This document shows positions 27,233-35,597 of a stretch of 64,000 bases of DNA, in pieces. Numbering within the stretch: the first letter of the stretch is position 1; the number at the start of each line of letters is the position of its first letter. The translations under genes and the position numbers were made by a program. The notes under the pieces were generated by a model. That model was given only the letters and a program-made list of their open reading frames with translations, was not told the origin of the DNA and did not search any database. Origin of the DNA: Pseudomonadota bacterium (GTDB lineage Bacteria > Pseudomonadota > Alphaproteobacteria > Azospirillales > Azospirillaceae); assembly GCA_023423695.1 (NCBI GenBank), contig JAFAFA010000061.1:62001-126000 (forward strand), read 5' to 3'.

Positions 27233-28663
27233 TCATGATCGTTTTTCATCGGGATCATGAATCGTCGGCATGGTGCAGAGCTGAAGCAGGCTCGAGAGGT
27301 CCGCTTCCAACTCAAGGCTCTGCAATTTCAAGTGGAGCTGCTCCGCTCCCTCCGCCCCGACCGCACGGGCGGCGCAGCTTTTGAACTTGGCCGCATGCTC
27401 CGCTGCCGACAGCGGGCGGGCCACCGTGCCGCGCGCCGACGGGCAGAAGCGGGTGATCCGCTCCCCCGCCACCGTTTCGACGGTTACCTCCGCACCCTCG
27501 GGCGCAAGCCGCGTCCGGTCGGCGTCGGCGTTCCAGTCCGGATCGGCCGTCATGGAGACACGCCCGATCGCCGCACCGATCGCCGGATCCGTCAGCATGG
27601 TACGGCTCAGATGCTCCAGCGTCAGGGTGCCGTGCAGCATCACGCAGGCAACGGCGAAATGCAGGCTGAAGCGGGCCTCTCCCGCCGTCGCCGGGCGCTC
27701 ATAGGTCAGGTTGGCCGCCACCACCGGCGGAACGCGGCAGTGGACGGACGCGATGTCGGCGGCGCCGAGCCGCCGCTCCGCCATCAGGTCGCGCAGCGCG
27801 TCCATGGCGGCATGGGCGGACAGGCAGACCGGATAGAGCTTGGTGTCGATGCCGGGATCGAGAAGACGCCAGTGCCGTCCCAGCGACTCCAGCGCCGCCG
27901 GATCGAACCGGTCCTCCGCCACCAGCCGGGCGAAGCCGCGCGGATCCTCCACGACCTCATGCGGAACGGTCAGGCCGCGCGCGGCAAGGCGGGCGGCACG
28001 CACCCCGTTCGCCGCCGCCTGAGCGGCAAGCAGCGGCTTGGCCCCGGTGCCGAAACAGGCGCGCAGGCCGCCGGTCCCGCAGAGCGCGAAAGCGACGGCA
28101 TCGGCGGCCGAACGTCCGTCCAGTCCCAGAGCCTTGGCCGTGGCCGCCGCGGCGCCGACCGTGCCGAACAGGGCGGTGGTCCACCAGCCGGCATGATAGA
28201 CGCCATTGCCGACCGCTTCCGCCAGGGCATATTGCGCCTCGGCTCCGGCCACCACGGCGGTGAGCAGGTCGCTCCCCGTGCCGCCGGCCATCCCGGTTGC
28301 CGCCAGTGCCGTCGGCACCACGACGGCGGAGCCATGGACAAAGCCGGCGTAGCTGTTGTCGTCGAAATCCAGCGCATGGGCGGCGGCGACATTCGCGAAC
28401 GCGGCCCCTTCCATGCACAGGCGTCCGCCCGCCAGAAACGGCGCCGGACCAGGGGTGTAGGTGTCGCGCGCGACATCGGCGGCCAGCACCGCAGCCTCCG
28501 TACCCGCGCCGGCCAGCGCCACGCCCAGCGTATCGACGATGCAGGACAGTGCGACGGCGGCGACCGGCTCCGGGATATCGGCCTGCCGCAGGCCGGCCAC
28601 CCAATCGCCGATGCGACGTGCCGCCGGGGTGGAAAGGGCGGGCGTGTCGGGTGGCGTCGTCAT
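27233..28663 (-). CDS. MmgE/PrpD family protein
   Basis: A 476-residue MmgE/PrpD-fold protein: an all-helical domain (ALSCIVDTLGVALAGAG, ANVAAAHALDFDDNSYAGFVHGSAVVVPTALA) followed by the smaller alpha/beta domain (LDPGIDTKLYPVCLSAHAAMDAL). Known members include 2-methylcitrate dehydratase, cis-aconitate decarboxylase and iminodisuccinate epimerase, so dehydration, decarboxylation or epimerisation of a carboxylic or imino-acid are all possible. As first gene of the operon, divergent from LysR, it likely acts on the imported compound or an intermediate. GGAG lies eight bases before the ATG. Confidence 0.85.
   Translation of the reverse strand: MTTPPDTPALSTPAARRIGDWVAGLRQADIPEPVAAVALSCIVDTLGVALAGAGTEAAVLAADVARDTYTPGPAPFLAGGRLCMEGAAFANVAAAHALDFDDNSYAGFVHGSAVVVPTALAATGMAGGTGSDLLTAVVAGAEAQYALAEAVGNGVYHAGWWTTALFGTVGAAAATAKALGLDGRSAADAVAFALCGTGGLRACFGTGAKPLLAAQAAANGVRAARLAARGLTVPHEVVEDPRGFARLVAEDRFDPAALESLGRHWRLLDPGIDTKLYPVCLSAHAAMDALRDLMAERRLGAADIASVHCRVPPVVAANLTYERPATAGEARFSLHFAVACVMLHGTLTLEHLSRTMLTDPAIGAAIGRVSMTADPDWNADADRTRLAPEGAEVTVETVAGERITRFCPSARGTVARPLSAAEHAAKFKSCAARAVGAEGAEQLHLKLQSLELEADLSSLLQLCTMPTIHDPDEKRS
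27245..27261. promoter_or_regulatory. Second TTCAT-N7-ATGAA palindrome (candidate LysR site)
   Basis: TTCATCGGGATCATGAA has the same TTCAT-N7-ATGAA arms as the palindrome at 28743-28759. It overlaps the last codons of the MmgE/PrpD gene, about 280 bases upstream of the binding-protein gene. It may control an internal promoter for the transporter genes. Confidence 0.5.
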
Positions 28664-28742
28664 GGGGAAGCTCCGGCAGGGGATCGATGTCCCTGCGAGG
28701 CTGCCGTGGAAGGCGTCATAACAGTCAGAGGAAGAGATTTAT

Positions 28743-28759
28743 TTCATGATCGTCATGAA
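28743..28759. promoter_or_regulatory. Divergent-promoter palindrome, candidate LysR operator
   Basis: TTCATGA-TCG-TCATGAA is a perfect 17-base inverted repeat. It lies between the divergent MmgE/PrpD (start 28663) and LysR (start 28843) genes, where LysR-type regulators usually bind. A further TTCATGG follows at 28764. Confidence 0.7.
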
Positions 28760-28842
28760 TGCCGTTCATGGGGTGCGAATCATAAGATAGTATGCAGATC
28801 TCTATCCGACCTGCCGGCCACCGGGAGCCTGATCGAAGCCCT

Positions 28843-29799
28843 ATGCATCACCGAGACTTCGACCTTGGCTCCCTTGAGGTGTTCGTCGCCGTGGCCGAAT
28901 TGGGGAGCATGACGGGCGCCGCCCGCAGGCTTGGGCTGACCCAGTCGGCCGTTTCGCATGTCGTGCGTCAACTGGAAACCGCCTTCGCCAGCCAACTGCT
29001 CGACCGCAGCATCCGGCCGATGGCCTTGACCGCGGCCGGGCAGCGGCTTTGGCATTGGAGCAATCGCATCCTGACCGATGCGCGGCAGTTGCCGGCCGTC
29101 ATCGGCGGGGCCGACGCCTCCTTCATGCCGGAACTGCGCATCGGCTGCATCGATACGCTGGCGGCCCCCTTCATCCCGCGGCTGCTGCAACGGCTGCGCG
29201 ACAGCGTGCCGTCCTTCAGCATCGCATCCGGCCTGTGCGGACAATTGCGCGAACAGTTTCTCGCCCGCCGGCTGGACGTGCTGTTCACCATCGACAGCTT
29301 CGACGACATGGACCAGGTCGACAGCCTGCGCCTGCTGGTCGAACCGTTCGTGCTGCTGCTGCCGCGCAACTGGCCCGACGTCGCCGACGAGGCCGCCCTG
29401 CGAACCCTGTCGCGGACGCTGCCGCTGATCCGCAGCACGACGGACAGTGCGCTGGGCCGGCTGGTGGACCAGCATCTGCGGCGGCTGGGCATGGAGGTGC
29501 CGCGCAGCTTCGCCTTCGACGCCACCGATACGGTGATGGCCATGGTGGCGGAGGAAATGGGATGGAGCCTGCTTCCGCCCACCGCCCTGGTGAAGAGCCG
29601 TCAGCACCTCGGCCATATCCGCGTGCTGCCGCTGCCCACCTCGGGATTCCGCCGGTCCATCCATCTGGTGACCCGGAAGGGCGAATTGGGCACGTTGCCC
29701 GAAGGCATCCACAAGGCCGGGCGGGCGGTGATCCGGCAGGGCTATTTCACCGAGGTCTTCGCCAACTCGCCCTGGCTCAAACCGATGATCGGCCGTTAA
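28843..29799 (+). CDS. LysR-family transcriptional regulator of the peptide/formimino cluster
   Basis: A 318-residue LysR-type regulator. The N-terminal winged helix (FVAVAELGSMTGAARRLGLTQSAVSHVVRQLE) is followed by the linker helix and an effector-binding domain starting at LRIGCIDTLAAPFIPRLL. An upstream in-frame ATG at 28792 would add 17 unlikely residues, so 28843 is preferred. It is transcribed away from the nine-gene operon and is the obvious candidate to control it through the palindromes at 28743-28759 and 27245-27261; the inducer is probably the substrate or an intermediate. Confidence 0.88.
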   Translation: MHHRDFDLGSLEVFVAVAELGSMTGAARRLGLTQSAVSHVVRQLETAFASQLLDRSIRPMALTAAGQRLWHWSNRILTDARQLPAVIGGADASFMPELRIGCIDTLAAPFIPRLLQRLRDSVPSFSIASGLCGQLREQFLARRLDVLFTIDSFDDMDQVDSLRLLVEPFVLLLPRNWPDVADEAALRTLSRTLPLIRSTTDSALGRLVDQHLRRLGMEVPRSFAFDATDTVMAMVAEEMGWSLLPPTALVKSRQHLGHIRVLPLPTSGFRRSIHLVTRKGELGTLPEGIHKAGRAVIRQGYFTEVFANSPWLKPMIGR

Positions 29800-29911
29800 A
29801 GCGGATTGCAATCCGCTTTGGACCGCGACGGCGGTCCCGGCCGCTCATGCGGCCGAAGCCCGACCGGCGAATGAGGTCATGTGCATTTAAAGCGAATGCA
29901 AATTCGCTTTA
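29798..29911. repeat. Two related AAAGCG palindromes after the LysR gene
   Basis: A 22-base perfect palindrome at 29798-29819 begins AAAGCGGATTG and overlaps the LysR stop codon. A second at 29889-29910 has arms AAAGCGAAT and ATTCGCTTT around GCAA, extended by a T-A pair. They share the AAAGCGRAT half and lie 91 bases apart. They look like a dispersed intergenic palindromic repeat family, possibly acting as a transcript-end hairpin; the TTT after the stem is short. No gene is present in 29800-30077. Confidence 0.65.
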
Positions 29912-30077
29912 GCGGTCCCGATGCCGGCCGCCGCTCCCGACGCCCAGGATTTTCGGCGGCTTCGGCGGATTATTCCGGGCGCCCGCGCGTAATCAAGGAA
30001 AGGACCCATCGAAACGGGCGCCAGCCTTCGGTGGCGCGAGGTGACCGTATCGAGCCATCCGAACCGCGGAGGCCACC

Positions 30078-30296
30078 ATGACCTATCCCCGCTGGGCCAC
30101 CGGCCTTGCCATCACCGTGATCGCCGCCATCGGCGTCCTGCTGGCGCTGGACTGGATCACCGACGAGCGGCTCGGGGCCTGGGCACCCTATTCCATCGGA
30201 GTCGCGCTGATCCTGCTGATGCTTCTGTCGTTCGGCGCCATGCCCCGGGCGGCCGCGACCAGTGCATCACGGCGCCGCGACAGTGGGAATCTTTGA
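30078..30296 (+). CDS. Small two-segment membrane protein
   Basis: A 72-residue product with two hydrophobic helices (TGLAITVIAAIGVLLALDWI and YSIGVALILLMLLSFGAM) joined by a short charged loop. No family recognised. GGAGG precedes the ATG, and it lies 15 bases before another small membrane protein, so it is probably a real co-transcribed gene. Role unknown. Confidence 0.6.
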   Translation: MTYPRWATGLAITVIAAIGVLLALDWITDERLGAWAPYSIGVALILLMLLSFGAMPRAAATSASRRRDSGNL

Positions 30297-30311
30297 ACGC
30301 GGAGGGACATC

Positions 30312-30647
30312 ATGAGCCTGCACACCGATCCCGAGGAGCGCACCGGCCTCTTCGCCGAGGGCTTCGAAACCTATGTCGCGCGCGAGCATTGGGCGCCGAT
30401 CCTCACCCAGGCGCTTCTCTATGGAACCACCCTGGTGGTCGTCGCGCTGCTGCTGGGCCTGCCGGTCCTGAACGCGCTGGCGCTGGTGCATGTGGTGGCC
30501 TCCGTATCCGGCTTCTTCGGCGGCCTGCTGGCGATGCGGCTGGACGAGATGGAGCCCGGACCGGCCGCGGTCGCCATCGCGCGGCGGAGCCTTGCGGCGC
30601 TGCTGGTGTCGGGCACCGCTCTGCTCCTCGTGCCCTTCGCGCAGTGA
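30312..30647 (+). CDS. Small membrane protein, unknown function
   Basis: A 111-residue protein: a charged N-terminus (TDPEERTGLFAEGFETYVAREHW) then three hydrophobic segments between about residues 35 and 108. No family recognised. GGAGGG lies about seven bases before the ATG. It follows the 72-residue membrane protein closely; both may form a small membrane complex. Not obviously linked to the sigma factor gene that starts 113 bases downstream. Confidence 0.6.
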   Translation: MSLHTDPEERTGLFAEGFETYVAREHWAPILTQALLYGTTLVVVALLLGLPVLNALALVHVVASVSGFFGGLLAMRLDEMEPGPAAVAIARRSLAALLVSGTALLLVPFAQ

Positions 30648-30669
30648 GGCCGATCCCGCATCGGCCACT

Positions 30670-30708
30670 GGATTAGAATGCCGGGGGATTAAAAGGCCGG
30701 GGATTAAA
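30670..30708. repeat. Three GGATTARA iterons before the ECF sigma gene
   Basis: GGATTAGA (30670-30677), GGATTAAA (30686-30693) and GGATTAAA (30701-30708) recur every 15-16 bases; the last two share GGGGATTAAA. They occupy the promoter position of the ECF sigma gene and may be sigma- or regulator-binding elements. Confidence 0.45.
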
Positions 30709-30759
30709 TTGGCCCGCCGCGCGAACACATAGAAGCAGCCCCATCCACGGAGCGACAAT

Positions 30760-31305
30760 GTGACGTTCAGCCTGCGAAGCCAGTTGTCGGATCACGTCCG
30801 CACGTTGCGCCGCTACGCGATGACCCTGGTGCGCAACCGGGACGATGCGGAGGATCTCGTGCAGGAGACGCTGGTGCGGGCCATCGCCGGCGCCAGGACC
30901 TACCGGTCTGAGGCCAATCTGCGCTCCTGGCTGTTCGGGATCCTGCACAACGTCCATGTCAGCGACCGGCGCCGCGATCAGGTGCGGACCCGCGCGGCAG
31001 CGTCCATCGAACCGCTCGCCCGTAGCGAGATCGCCCCCAATCAACCCGATCAGGTCGAGCTTGCCCGCACCATGGAGGCCTTCGCCCGGCTTCCCGAGGA
31101 TCAGCGGCGGGCGCTCATGCTGGTCGCGGTCGACGGGATGAGCTACCAGGAGGCCGCCGGGATTCTCGGCATTCCGCTTGGAACGCTGATGTCGCGCCTT
31201 GCGCGCGGGCGGGAGGCCCTGCGCGCCGACGTGCGCGGTGACTTGCGCGGGGATGGAGGCCGTGGGGATGACGGCAGGCCGGCCCCTTTGCGGGTGGTGA
31301 AGTAA
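30760..31305 (+). CDS. ECF-type RNA polymerase sigma factor
   Basis: A 181-residue group-4 sigma factor. Region 2 is RRYAMTLVRNRDDAEDLVQETLVRAI with the conserved DAEDLVQE, and region 4 is LPEDQRRALMLVAVDGMSYQEAAGILGIPLGTLMSRLARGRE. The start is GTG at 30760: GGAG lies seven bases upstream and an ATG just before it would meet a stop at once. It is followed by a membrane anti-sigma gene three bases later, the usual pairing. It may control itself and the envelope genes downstream. Confidence 0.9.
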   Translation: MTFSLRSQLSDHVRTLRRYAMTLVRNRDDAEDLVQETLVRAIAGARTYRSEANLRSWLFGILHNVHVSDRRRDQVRTRAAASIEPLARSEIAPNQPDQVELARTMEAFARLPEDQRRALMLVAVDGMSYQEAAGILGIPLGTLMSRLARGREALRADVRGDLRGDGGRGDDGRPAPLRVVK

Positions 31306-31308
31306 GCC

Positions 31309-32100
31309 ATGATGGGGGACGGGATGAACGGTGAGTGGCAGGCCGATCTGCACGCCTACATCGATGGCGAGCTTGATCCCGAGCGCCGGTTGGCGTTCGA
31401 GGCGTTCCTCGCCTCCAATCCGGCGGTCGCCGCCCGGCTGCACGACTATCTGCATCAGAGGGAGATCCTGCGGCATGGCTTTGCGCGGATGGCCGGCGAT
31501 CCTCCCCGACGCACGGAAAGCCTGACCGGGCGCCTGTACGGCCGCTTGCGCATGGAGCGCGTGGTCCGGCGCTTCGGTCCGCTCGCGGCGGCGATCCTGC
31601 TGCTGGTGGGGGGCGCCAACATCGCGGCCCTGCTCCATCACCAGCAGAAGACGGCCTCTTATGCCGTGCCGGGCTTTGCGGAAGCAGCCGCCGAGATGCA
31701 CGCGACGGCCGTCAGCCAAAGCCTGGCGTTCTCGGACCTGTCCCCGGCGGATCTGAAGGCGATGGCCGAGGGGCTTCCGCACCGTCTCGGTGCGATCACG
31801 GTCAACCTGCCGGCTCTGGATCCGGCCCTGCTGACGCTGGTGCGGGCGACCCTGGTGCCGTTGAGCAGCGGCGTCGGCCTGCAGTTCGTCTACCGCGAGA
31901 GGGATGGCGAGATGCTGACGCTTCTGGTCGTCGCGGAGGATCCGATCGACGACAAAGGCCTGCACGCCGTCGAAGAGCGCGGGCTTCAGCTGGTCTATTG
32001 GCGCAACGGCGCCACCGCCTACACCCTCGCAGGCAGCCGGTCGGACGGCGACCTTCTCGTGGTCGCCAAGAAAATGGCCGACAGCGTGAGGCGCTCCTGA
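31309..32100 (+). CDS. Transmembrane anti-sigma factor
   Basis: A 263-residue single-pass protein. The cytoplasmic N-terminus has the zinc-finger-like anti-sigma fold pattern (LHAYIDGELDPERRLAFEAFLASNP), though without the HxxxCxxC cysteines of ZAS domains. One membrane helix is at about residues 90-108 (FGPLAAAILLLVGGANIAALL), and the rest is periplasmic. It starts three bases after the sigma gene; an alternative start at 31324 has a better GGGGG spacing. It would hold the ECF sigma inactive until an envelope signal arrives. Confidence 0.82.
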   Translation: MMGDGMNGEWQADLHAYIDGELDPERRLAFEAFLASNPAVAARLHDYLHQREILRHGFARMAGDPPRRTESLTGRLYGRLRMERVVRRFGPLAAAILLLVGGANIAALLHHQQKTASYAVPGFAEAAAEMHATAVSQSLAFSDLSPADLKAMAEGLPHRLGAITVNLPALDPALLTLVRATLVPLSSGVGLQFVYRERDGEMLTLLVVAEDPIDDKGLHAVEERGLQLVYWRNGATAYTLAGSRSDGDLLVVAKKMADSVRRS

Positions 32101-32224
32101 TCGAGATCGGGCGAGGTGGAGCCTTTCAAGGCGACAGTGTGGCCCGGACCACAGCGGCCGCCGGGCCGGTCGCGGCAGGATGAGGGTCTCGCCGGCCTTG
32201 GTCCTTGCGTGAAGGAAATGCCCG

Positions 32225-32575
32225 ATGTGCAGACTTGCCGCCATCCCCCTGTTCCTGACCACCCTGTTCCTGACCCTCGTCGCGGCATTCCCGGCCGCCG
32301 TCCGGTCGGCCTCGGCATTCGAGGTGCAGTCCGGCGGCATCCCGCTGTCGGCCGCAGCGGCCTCGATGCTGGCGCACCGCGCCGGCACCGCGCAGTCGAC
32401 TGCCGGCGCCGTCTTTCCACCCTGGATGGGCGGCGGCCGGACGGGGGCGGACGCCCTGGCCGCCGGCCTGCCGGGGATGAGGGGCGCCGGAGTGCCGCCG
32501 CAGGGGCGGGCAACGGGGGCGGGTGCTCCTGATCGCGCGGCGATGAACGAACAGCTGTTCGGTATCAGGCGCTGA
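32225..32575 (+). CDS. Small exported hypothetical protein
   Basis: A 116-residue product with a clear signal peptide (IPLFLTTLFLTLVAAFPAAVRSASA), then a low-complexity Gly/Ala/Pro-rich mature part. No family recognised. It follows the anti-sigma gene by about 125 bases in the same direction and could be a target of that sigma factor. Composition resembles other small secreted proteins in the 32-46 kb block. Confidence 0.55.
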   Translation: MCRLAAIPLFLTTLFLTLVAAFPAAVRSASAFEVQSGGIPLSAAAASMLAHRAGTAQSTAGAVFPPWMGGGRTGADALAAGLPGMRGAGVPPQGRATGAGAPDRAAMNEQLFGIRR

Positions 32576-32804
32576 CCGGTGCCGGCCCCACACATTGCGC
32601 GCCTCGCACTTCCGGCTTCCGGAGTTTCCGCAAGTATGGGGAAGCCGGCCGCGTTTCTCGGCCAATTCGGAATCAGGCGTGGCTGAACCGGTGCGCTTTC
32701 AACGGGATGGGATTACCCAAGAATTCGGGGGGACCCTGCTTCCCGGTCGAAGACTAAGATGCAGGTCATCAGACAAAGGGCAATGAAGAACACAGGGGGA
32801 AATC

Positions 32805-33239
32805 ATGCTGCGGACTGCCGTCATCGCAGTCGGCGCCCTGCTGCTTCTGCCGCTGTTTCTGGCTGGGCAGGGAATGGCCGACCGGGCGAAAGCGCCCGAC
32901 GACGCGCGTGCCTACATCCTGTGGCCGTCCAACGGTACGGTCATCAATGGCGGTAAATTCTGGGTGCGCATGGGGCTCCAGAACATGGGGGTGGCGCCGG
33001 CCGGCATCAGCCATGCCGACACCGGGCACCACCACCTGCTGGTCGACACCGACCTGTCGAACCCGGACGAACCGATCCCCAACGACAAGCAGCACCTGCA
33101 TTTCGGCGCCGGCCAGACCGAAGCGCGGCTGGAGCTGCCGCCGGGAACCCATACGCTTCAGATGGTGCTGGGCGACGCCGACCACATTCCGCACAACCCG
33201 CCGGTGATGTCGGAGAAGGTGACCATCACCGTCCGCTGA
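32805..33239 (+). CDS. Exported DUF4399 protein (first copy)
   Basis: A 144-residue periplasmic protein with a signal peptide (AVIAVGALLLLPLFLAGQGMA) and one DUF4399 domain. Family hallmarks are ILWPSNGTVINGGKFWVRMGL, GHHHLLVDTDL, NDKQHLHFGAGQTE and PGTHTLQMVLGDADHIPHNPP. The many ordered histidines suggest a metal-binding beta sandwich, but the function of the family is unknown to me. A second copy follows 52 bases later. Confidence 0.82.
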   Translation: MLRTAVIAVGALLLLPLFLAGQGMADRAKAPDDARAYILWPSNGTVINGGKFWVRMGLQNMGVAPAGISHADTGHHHLLVDTDLSNPDEPIPNDKQHLHFGAGQTEARLELPPGTHTLQMVLGDADHIPHNPPVMSEKVTITVR

Positions 33240-33291
33240 CCGGCCGCGATCGGCTGATGTCTGTCGGCTTACGTTCGTCAGGGAGGGCGCC

Positions 33292-33867
33292 ATGAAGACT
33301 GGATTGTCCGTGCTTGCGGCCGGCCCCGCTCCGCACGCCGCTTTGAAGGTCATGCTATGGGGGGTGCTGTCGGTCGCGCCATTGTTCGTGCCGGCGGCCC
33401 CCGCGGCTGCGGCCGAGGCGTCTGCCGACCAGAAGGCCGCGCCGAAGCCCGCCGCCGCGGAGCAGGCGTCGCCGGCCGCGCCGCGGACGCCCGGCCGCAA
33501 GGAGGCATGGCTTTACATCGGCTGGCCCAACAACGGCCAAGTGGTGGGAACACGGTTCAAGGTGTGGTTCGGGTTGCGGAATTTCGGCGTCGCTCCGGCC
33601 GGCGTGCGCAAGGACGGCACCGGGCACCACCATCTGCTGATCGACACCGACCTGAAGACCCTCGACGAGCCGATCCCCAACGACAAGCAGCACCTGCATT
33701 TCGGAAAAGGCCAGACCGAAACGATCCTGGAGTTGCCGCCGGGGCGGCACACGCTGCAACTGGTCCTGGCCGATGCCGATCATGTGCCGCACGACCCGCC
33801 GATCATGTCGAAGAAGATCACCATCACCGTCCGTGCCGACCGCGGCCAGCAAATGTCGGCGCGGTGA
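33292..33867 (+). CDS. Exported DUF4399 protein (second copy)
   Basis: A 191-residue paralogue of the preceding gene. The C-terminal 115 residues align closely (IGWPNNGQVVGTRFKVWFGL, GHHHLLIDTDL, NDKQHLHFGKGQTE, DADHVPHDPP). An extra Ala/Pro-rich segment follows its hydrophobic leader. The tandem pair is evidently a local duplication with diverged N-terminal ends. A lipoprotein with CsgG-like domain follows 55 bases later. Confidence 0.82.
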   Translation: MKTGLSVLAAGPAPHAALKVMLWGVLSVAPLFVPAAPAAAAEASADQKAAPKPAAAEQASPAAPRTPGRKEAWLYIGWPNNGQVVGTRFKVWFGLRNFGVAPAGVRKDGTGHHHLLIDTDLKTLDEPIPNDKQHLHFGKGQTETILELPPGRHTLQLVLADADHVPHDPPIMSKKITITVRADRGQQMSAR

Positions 33868-33922
33868 CGGCCTGAAGCCCGAGACCCGGACCCGGACGCC
33901 CAACCCAGAGGAGACAGCGCCG

Positions 33923-35482
33923 ATGAGCATGGTCCGGTTCCTTGGTTCGCTCGGGGTTTCCGCCGGCCTGACGCTGGCGCTGGGCGGCTGCTTCACCTCC
34001 GGCGAGATGGCCCGCGTGGTGCAGCAGCCGAAGACACCCGCCGTCCGCACCATCAGCAGCTTCAGCGAGGCGCTGCGCTGCATGGACACGCTGCTGTGGA
34101 CCCACGGCAAGCGCGATATCTACATCACCGCCAACGGCCTGCCCGACGCCACCGGCCGGGTGGCCGGCGGCACGAAGGAGATGCTGATCACCGCCGTCTC
34201 CCGCATGTCGGAGACGTCCAACGCCTTCCGCTTCGTGGATTTCGAACCGGCGCTGGACGACGTGAACGCGCTGTACTGGATGATCGGTGTGCAGCCGAAC
34301 TTCCGCGCGCCCTCCTATTACATCCGCGGCGCCATCACCCAGCTGGACGACAATGTCGTTAGCGAGGCGGCGGGGGCCGGTCTGTCGCTGCCGAAGCTGG
34401 ACCTCGGCGTATCGGCCGATCAGGTGGTGTCGATGGTCTCGGTCGACCTCAATGTCGGGGAACTGGTGACCCGCCAGATCATCCCCGGCATGTCGGCATC
34501 CAACACGCTGGCGGTGGTGTCGTCGGGGCGCGGGGCGGATGCCGGCGGGGTGATCGGCAAGGCCGGGCTGTCCTTCAACATCTCGCTGAACCGGTCGGAG
34601 GGGCTGCACCAGGGCGTGCGCACGCTGGTCGAACTCAGCACCATCGAGGTGCTGGGCAAGCTGACCCGCGTGCCCTACTGGCAATGCCTGGGCATCGACC
34701 AGACCAACCCGGCCTTCATGGCGGAGGCGCGCGGCTGGTTCGACGGCATGGCGCCGGCGGAGCGCGTCACCTTCACCCAGCGGGCGCTGTCGGCGCAGGG
34801 CTATTACGACGGGCCGGTCAACGGGCAGCTCGACCAGCGGACCGCCGAGGCCGTCGGCCGCTTCCAGGCGGACAACGACCTGATCGCCACGGGGCGCATC
34901 GATTTCGACCTCTACCAGCGCCTGCTCGCCAAGCCACCCGGCCAGGGCGGGGCGCCGCCGGCCCGGCTGCAGAGCGTCAGCAACGCCGGCGGCGAAGGGC
35001 TGCCGCGTCCCCAGCCGTCGCCGGCCAAACTCGACCTGCTGCTGTCGTCGGACCGCGGCCCGGCACCGCGCTATCGCGCCGGGGAGGCGCTGGTGGTGCG
35101 GATGCAGCCGACGGCGGACGGCTTCGTCTACTGCTATTACCGCGATGCCGCCGGCACGGTCTCCCGCATCTTCCCCAACCGCTTCCAGCCCGACGCCTTC
35201 GTCGAGGCCGGCCGGCAGGTGGAAATCCCGCCCGGCGTGCAGAAGCCGTTCAACCTGCGGATGGACCGTGCGGGCGCGGAAGAGACGGTGGCCTGCATCC
35301 TGTCGCATGACGAGATCGGTGTCCGCATTCCGGAGGCGCTCAAGAGCGAGGATCTGCAGCCCATTCCCGGCACCGCGCTGGATGATGTGATCAACGCCTT
35401 CGCGGCGGCCAAGGGGAGCGACGCCCGCGCCAAGCAGCTGACGGTGAAGGTGCTGCCGGGCACGCTGGCGCAAGGCGGGTAA
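33923..35482 (+). CDS. CsgG/HfaB-like lipoprotein with peptidoglycan-binding and DUF4384 domains
   Basis: A 519-residue lipoprotein: lipobox LALGGC puts the lipidated Cys at residue 23. Residues about 40-260 resemble CsgG/HfaB, the nonameric outer-membrane channels that export curli or holdfast-anchor subunits: note YYIRGAITQLD, ADQVVSMVSVDLNVGELVTRQ and VELSTIEVLGKLTRVPYWQCL. A PG_binding_1 domain follows at about 271-336 (ALSAQGYYDGPVNGQLDQRT) and a DUF4384 domain at about 384-436. Curli CsgG is only about 277 residues, so the C-terminal half is added. It heads a run of envelope genes. Confidence 0.8.
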   Translation: MSMVRFLGSLGVSAGLTLALGGCFTSGEMARVVQQPKTPAVRTISSFSEALRCMDTLLWTHGKRDIYITANGLPDATGRVAGGTKEMLITAVSRMSETSNAFRFVDFEPALDDVNALYWMIGVQPNFRAPSYYIRGAITQLDDNVVSEAAGAGLSLPKLDLGVSADQVVSMVSVDLNVGELVTRQIIPGMSASNTLAVVSSGRGADAGGVIGKAGLSFNISLNRSEGLHQGVRTLVELSTIEVLGKLTRVPYWQCLGIDQTNPAFMAEARGWFDGMAPAERVTFTQRALSAQGYYDGPVNGQLDQRTAEAVGRFQADNDLIATGRIDFDLYQRLLAKPPGQGGAPPARLQSVSNAGGEGLPRPQPSPAKLDLLLSSDRGPAPRYRAGEALVVRMQPTADGFVYCYYRDAAGTVSRIFPNRFQPDAFVEAGRQVEIPPGVQKPFNLRMDRAGAEETVACILSHDEIGVRIPEALKSEDLQPIPGTALDDVINAFAAAKGSDARAKQLTVKVLPGTLAQGG

Positions 35483-35597
35483 GGCGGGCCGATTCTTGAA
35501 AACCGCAGCCGACTGTTGGCCGGCTCACAGCGCGGGGGAGGGGGGAGCGATAGAACCAGGGGCAACGCCGTTCCTTCTCCTGCCCATGGAGCCTCAG

